Shown here piece by piece: positions 6,274-8,998 of a stretch of DNA of 8,998 nucleotides (position 1 is the stretch's first letter; each line of letters begins with the position of its first letter). The DNA comes from SFEL01 sp045592165. Its GTDB lineage: Bacteria; Bacillota; Clostridia; Christensenellales; CAG-138. Both the position numbers and the translations under genes were made by a program. The notes under the pieces are model-generated. The model did no database searches and was not told the DNA's origin. It saw only the letters and a program-made list of their open reading frames with translations. The DNA lies in NCBI GenBank assembly GCA_045592165.1, contig JAZNUG010000100.1, positions 1 to 8,998 of the forward strand, read 5' to 3'.

Positions 6274-7179
6274 TCAGTTGAAAAGCTTCTGCATTATCTT
6301 CGTTATATCCGTAACGCCGGAATCCATAATGGCCTTTACATCATCGGAATAGACCACTATTGGCTCAAGGGAGATCTTCTTCGCTTCGCCGGTTTCCACA
6401 AGCTGCTCAGCAAGCTCCAGCATGGCTTCGGCTTCCTGCTTTTTGCTTACGCCAACGCATACGCCCATACTCCAGTGATCCTCCGCCATAAGGGCGATGA
6501 GATTCTCGGATAATACAGGGCATATCACCTCGACGGAGTCATTGCGTTCCGCCGCCCTCAGGGCATTGTAGGCAGCAACCGCCAGTTCCTCGCTGTCCGC
6601 ATAAATTGTATCCAGCAATCCTACGGGAATATCCGCAAGCTTTTCTGCCACCCACTCTTCAGGGCCCTGCTCACTCCGGCTGCGGATGTAGTTTCCCTTA
6701 TCCTGCAGCTTGCCCTCAGCGAGCATTATGTCAAACAGCTCTCTGGAAAGGCCTGCGCCGGTCTCTGTGAGGGTGAGAAGACGGATGGGGGTGCTGTGGG
6801 ATGGGTAGGTATACAGGGCATCCCATGCGGCCTGTACGGCGGCGTCGTTATCTATGGCAACGGCGGATACATCCTCCGGGATGAGGGCAGGATCGTCGGT
6901 CAGCACAACCTCGCATCCTGTAACCTGGCTGAGGGCGGATGGATCCGGCATATACATCAGAGCAACGTCAAAATCCGCATCCTCTGCGTTATCTGCCGCG
7001 CTGATTATCACCTCTATACCCGCCTGTTGTTCCAGTTCTTGGGAAAAGTCATCATCAGCGGAGATAACCGTCATCTTGACAGGGATCGGAGTGGGATCAG
7101 GCTGAGCTGCGGGAGCTGCGGTGCATCCCGCAAGCAATACAGCGGCAAGAACAAGAGCGATTGTATTTATCTTTTTCAT
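6274..7179 (-). CDS. Lipoprotein with type 1 periplasmic-binding (LacI/RbsB-like) fold
   Basis: 301-residue predicted surface lipoprotein. The start ATG 7177-7179 overlaps the stop of the L,D-transpeptidase gene as ATGA, and GAGGAGGGG (7185-7193) is its ribosome-binding site; a longer upstream reading of the frame is not supported. The signal peptide has the lipobox LLAGC, cysteine 19, followed by an Ala/Pro linker. The mature part alternates strands and helices as in sugar-binding type 1 proteins: VKMTVISADDD, then a QAGIEVIISAADN strand near 60, a central TPIRLLTLTET region, DTIYADSEELAVAAYNALRA near 205, and a closing IMAEDHWSMGVCVG-like lobe. Length suits the RbsB class. No ABC permease or ATPase accompanies it, so it may sense rather than import. 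What it binds is not readable. Fold assignment is inference from pattern, not from a specific motif. Confidence 0.7.
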   Translation of the reverse strand: MKKINTIALVLAAVLLAGCTAAPAAQPDPTPIPVKMTVISADDDFSQELEQQAGIEVIISAADNAEDADFDVALMYMPDPSALSQVTGCEVVLTDDPALIPEDVSAVAIDNDAAVQAAWDALYTYPSHSTPIRLLTLTETGAGLSRELFDIMLAEGKLQDKGNYIRSRSEQGPEEWVAEKLADIPVGLLDTIYADSEELAVAAYNALRAAERNDSVEVICPVLSENLIALMAEDHWSMGVCVGVSKKQEAEAMLELAEQLVETGEAKKISLEPIVVYSDDVKAIMDSGVTDITKIMQKLFN

Positions 7180-8243
7180 GCCTGCCCCTCCTCGGTTTCG
7201 TATATGGTGGCCCAGCCGGTCTTGATGTGCCTGCGCTGCATATAGCCTTCGGTTCCCCAGTAGTTTACCTTTACCCACTTGCCGTCCTCATCCACCTCTT
7301 CCTCGATGACGTTGATGGTGCTGTGACGGGCAACCTTATAAAGTTTTTCCGCCTTGGTATCCGGCTCTGCGTAGAGATACTGTGTGCCAGCTACAAAGTA
7401 GCCGTCCTCTCTGGACTGCATGACGCCCTGCTCATAGGTGATATAGCAGCGGCGGACATAGCCTTCCCTTTCGCCAACCAGAACCTTTACCCAGGGATCG
7501 CCTTCCTGAATGACCTTTACTTCGATATCCTTATCCAGTTTTTTGATCAGTTTGTCGTTGGTGCCGTTGCCGGTGCGGAGTTCTGCCCTGTCCACAGATA
7601 TCCATGCGCTCCTGTTTTCAAGGGGCTCGTTATCGTATATATTGGCCTGAAAGTCCCTGTATTCCTCAAATTCCATATCCGTCTTGAGGGAGGAAGCAAG
7701 GTTTTTCTTTTTGCTGCGGGAAACCACGTTTACAGTGGTGCCGAAGCAGGCATTGTAATACAGCCACTTGGCATCCTCAACATACAGCCTTATGCAGCCG
7801 TGGGATGCATCCTTGCCCAATGTACGGAAGGGGGACTTTTTCAGCGTGGAAACATCCCTGTCGCTGAACATGATGGAGTGGAAATATATGCCGCCCACTA
7901 TCTGTGTCCAGTATCTGGAGTATTCACCTTCAAAGTTTGCAAACTTGCCGAAGCGCTCCCTGGTGCCCATCTTCCATTTGCCGGAAGGGGTGGGGCTGGC
8001 AGGCTCGGTTTCGGTAGGACGGGTTTTGCCGGTGGTGCAGGGAAAACGGCGTACGATGCGGGTGTATTCCCCATCGTCATCCTTCTGGTAAACCGTTACC
8101 ACCTGATTGCCGGTATCCACCTCAATATAATATTTATCGGGATCGTTATTCTGCAGCTCATCCCTTGCGTATACGGGGGCAGGCAGCAGCATTGCCGCGG
8201 CCAGCAGCAGAATCACGGCATTCCTCAGCTTGGTCTTTATCAT
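7176..8243 (-). CDS. Secreted L,D-transpeptidase (YkuD) with two C-terminal SH3b domains
   Basis: 355-residue exported cell-wall enzyme. L,D-transpeptidases make 3-3 cross-links between peptidoglycan stem peptides or attach other groups to them. N-terminal signal peptide MIKTKLRNAVILLLAAAMLL ends near VYARD, with no lipobox. The YkuD domain spans about 38-175: KYYIEVDTGNQVVTVY, FPCTTGK, TPSGKW, a histidine at 122 (YFHSIMF), and the catalytic signature SHGCIRL with His148 and Cys150. Two bacterial SH3-like repeats follow at about 214-270 and 283-342, each with a WVKV core and GYVRR/GYMQRR endings; they probably bind the wall. The start ATG has GGAGG five bases upstream (8249-8253 region). It overlaps by four bases with the following lipoprotein gene, so the two are translated together. 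Promoter at 8284-8312. Firm call. Confidence 0.96.
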   Translation of the reverse strand: MIKTKLRNAVILLLAAAMLLPAPVYARDELQNNDPDKYYIEVDTGNQVVTVYQKDDDGEYTRIVRRFPCTTGKTRPTETEPASPTPSGKWKMGTRERFGKFANFEGEYSRYWTQIVGGIYFHSIMFSDRDVSTLKKSPFRTLGKDASHGCIRLYVEDAKWLYYNACFGTTVNVVSRSKKKNLASSLKTDMEFEEYRDFQANIYDNEPLENRSAWISVDRAELRTGNGTNDKLIKKLDKDIEVKVIQEGDPWVKVLVGEREGYVRRCYITYEQGVMQSREDGYFVAGTQYLYAEPDTKAEKLYKVARHSTINVIEEEVDEDGKWVKVNYWGTEGYMQRRHIKTGWATIYETEEGQA

Positions 8244-8266
8244 TCATTCCTCCGGGGGTAAAAATT

Positions 8267-8298
8267 TATATGCAATCTTTATTATTATATTGCATATA
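8267..8298. promoter_or_regulatory. Perfect 10-bp inverted repeat overlapping the L,D-transpeptidase promoter
   Basis: TATATGCAAT (8267-8276) and ATTGCATATA (8289-8298) are exact reverse complements, with a 12-base spacer. The right arm overlaps the -10 hexamer and the spacer holds the predicted transcript start near 8277, so it is placed like an operator where a bound repressor would block polymerase. Since transcription would begin inside the repeat, a leader hairpin is less likely. The regulator is unknown. Confidence 0.55.
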
Positions 8299-8312
8299 TC
8301 ACATTTCGCCAA
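8284..8312 (-). promoter_or_regulatory. Sigma-A promoter of the L,D-transpeptidase operon
   Basis: Reading the minus strand: TTGGCG (8312-8307), 17-base spacer, TATAAT (8289-8284). The start would lie about 33 bases upstream of the ATG. A second TATAAT on the same strand (8336-8331), with TG one base ahead, could serve as an extended -10 promoter but has no -35. Confidence 0.7.
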
Positions 8313-8363
8313 TATTCTTTTTATCCCGACATTATACCAGCCCTTCATGCAGGCCGTATAATA

Positions 8364-8392
8364 TTGCTTATTTTTATTTTGTGTGGCATAAT
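8364..8392 (+). promoter_or_regulatory. Promoter of the zinc-ribbon coiled-coil gene
   Basis: TTGCTT (8364-8369), a 17-base spacer, and CATAAT (8387-8392) with TGG just before it as an extended -10. A TATAAT at 8357-8362 is an alternative but lacks a -35 at good spacing. It is divergent from the L,D-transpeptidase promoter. Confidence 0.65.
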
Positions 8393-8420
8393 TACAGCAG
8401 TATCCGTCGGGAGGTAACAA

Positions 8421-8888
8421 ATGGCTTTTTTCAATAAGCTTGGCAATCTTGCCCGCAGCGTATCCGATAAAACCGGAGACAAGCTGGAAATAAGCAAGCT
8501 GAAGGCCCAGATACGCAGCAACGAGGATGACATCGAGGAGCTTAAGCTTAAGCTGGGCGATCACATATGGAAAAAATACGACAGCGGAGTGATTATGGAC
8601 AACCGCACCGCTGACATCTGCAAGGCCATCCGCAAAATAGTGCAGGATACCGCCGCCTGTCAGCAGGCCATAGATTCCATCAGGGCCGCCCAAGAAGCAG
8701 CCCGCCGGCAGGCAGAGCTGGAATCAGAGGCCCGCTCGGAAATGCGCGCCCAGTCTGCGGAGTTTTTCAACGAGGTACGCACCTACGCCTCTGTTCCCAG
8801 CAGGCCGGTTTCCGCCTGTCCCCTTTGCGGCGCTCCCGTCAGCGGCGATTCCCGCTTCTGCGGAGACTGCGGCACGCGGCTGTATTGA
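8421..8888 (+). CDS. Small coiled-coil protein with C-terminal zinc ribbon
   Basis: 155-residue protein with no signal peptide or membrane segment, so cytoplasmic. Start ATG 8421 has GGGAGG eight to nine bases upstream. Residues about 20-48 and 63-115 are highly charged and helical with heptad-like hydrophobics (KLEISKLKAQIRSNEDDIEE, then QAIDSIRAAQEAARRQAELE), predicting a coiled coil. Residues 133-151 form a zinc ribbon, CPLCGAPVSGDSRFCGDCG, with cysteines 133, 136, 147 and 150. Such proteins are common in Clostridia and Bacilli as hypothetical zinc-ribbon proteins, often near cell-envelope or stress genes; the function is unknown to me. It is divergent from the L,D-transpeptidase operon and followed by its own terminator, so it is a single-gene unit. 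The gene is certain; the role is not. Confidence 0.9.
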   Translation: MAFFNKLGNLARSVSDKTGDKLEISKLKAQIRSNEDDIEELKLKLGDHIWKKYDSGVIMDNRTADICKAIRKIVQDTAACQQAIDSIRAAQEAARRQAELESEARSEMRAQSAEFFNEVRTYASVPSRPVSACPLCGAPVSGDSRFCGDCGTRLY

Positions 8889-8926
8889 TTCCCATTCCCC
8901 TCCCCACATATTTATATGCGCAAACC

Positions 8927-8957
8927 AAAGCGGACACCCTTGGGCGTCCGCTTTTTT
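8927..8957 (+). terminator. Intrinsic terminator of the zinc-ribbon gene
   Basis: AAAGCGGAC (8927-8935) pairs with GTCCGCTTT (8946-8954), extended by CCC/GGG inside, and six T follow the stem GC base (8952-8957). It lies 38 bases after the stop codon. A textbook rho-independent terminator. Confidence 0.92.
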
Positions 8958-8965
8958 CATTGTGC

Positions 8966-8993
8966 AAAAAAATCCCCCGCGGCAAGCGGGGGA
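8966..8993 (-). terminator. Intrinsic terminator of an unseen minus-strand gene beyond the right edge
   Basis: TCCCCCGC (8973-8980) pairs with GCGGGGGA (8986-8993), 8 bp with a 5-base loop. On the minus strand the stem is followed by seven T (A-run at 8966-8972). It points leftwards, so the gene it ends must lie to the right of base 8998, convergent with the zinc-ribbon gene. Confidence 0.88.
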
Positions 8994-8998
8994 AATGT

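Noticed and set aside
7161..8261. Plus-strand open frame of 366 codons opposite the L,D-transpeptidase
   Set aside because: Antisense reading of an enzyme with an intact catalytic motif; no start signal, low-complexity hydrophobic translation.
1..8998. CRISPR arrays, tRNA or rRNA genes, prophage or conjugative genes
   Set aside because: No regularly spaced repeats, no cloverleaf-like sequence, and no phage or transfer motif were found on either strand.

Overview
The window looks like a Gram-positive, low-to-mid-GC Clostridia-type chromosome, probably a gut Oscillospiraceae/Ruminococcaceae or Lachnospiraceae relative. This is inferred from strong GGAGG ribosome-binding sites, lipobox lipoproteins, an ABC sugar importer of the CUT1 type without its own ATPase, an SH3b-containing L,D-transpeptidase, and a mix of AT-rich spacers with roughly balanced coding GC. 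No species can be named from the sequence alone.

Left half (1-5842): a carbohydrate uptake locus. Read on the minus strand from about 4689 leftwards, it encodes two CUT1 permeases (MalF-like, then MalG-like, 16 bases apart), a lipoprotein solute-binding protein, a non-coding stretch of about 580 bases, and then a Gfo/Idh/MocA NAD(P)-dependent oxidoreductase that runs off the left edge. An AraC-family regulator with an N-terminal cupin domain is transcribed divergently (4973-5842) from its own near-consensus extended -10 promoter. The likely logic is that the AraC protein senses a sugar and controls the importer. The oxidoreductase may act on the imported sugar, but the 580-base gap and a 15-bp perfect inverted repeat ahead of it suggest separate control.

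Middle (5843-6270): a gap between the regulator and the next operon. It holds a previously hidden 57-codon open fragment on the plus strand that resembles the C-terminal end of a DDE transposase (IS1182/IS4-like), so it is probably a decayed insertion sequence. It also holds a strong hairpin terminator between the two convergent units.

Right half (6271-8998): a two-gene minus-strand operon. A secreted L,D-transpeptidase with two SH3b domains overlaps by 4 bases (ATGA) a lipoprotein with a type 1 periplasmic-binding fold. Its promoter overlaps a perfect 10-bp inverted repeat. Divergent from it is a small cytoplasmic coiled-coil protein with a C-terminal four-cysteine zinc ribbon, followed by a strong terminator. 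A second terminator facing the other way marks the end of an unseen convergent gene beyond the right edge.

I do not see a convincing wholly new system. The items most worth checking are the L,D-transpeptidase/binding-lipoprotein pair, the inverted repeat and unexplained 580-base spacer, and the transposase remnant.
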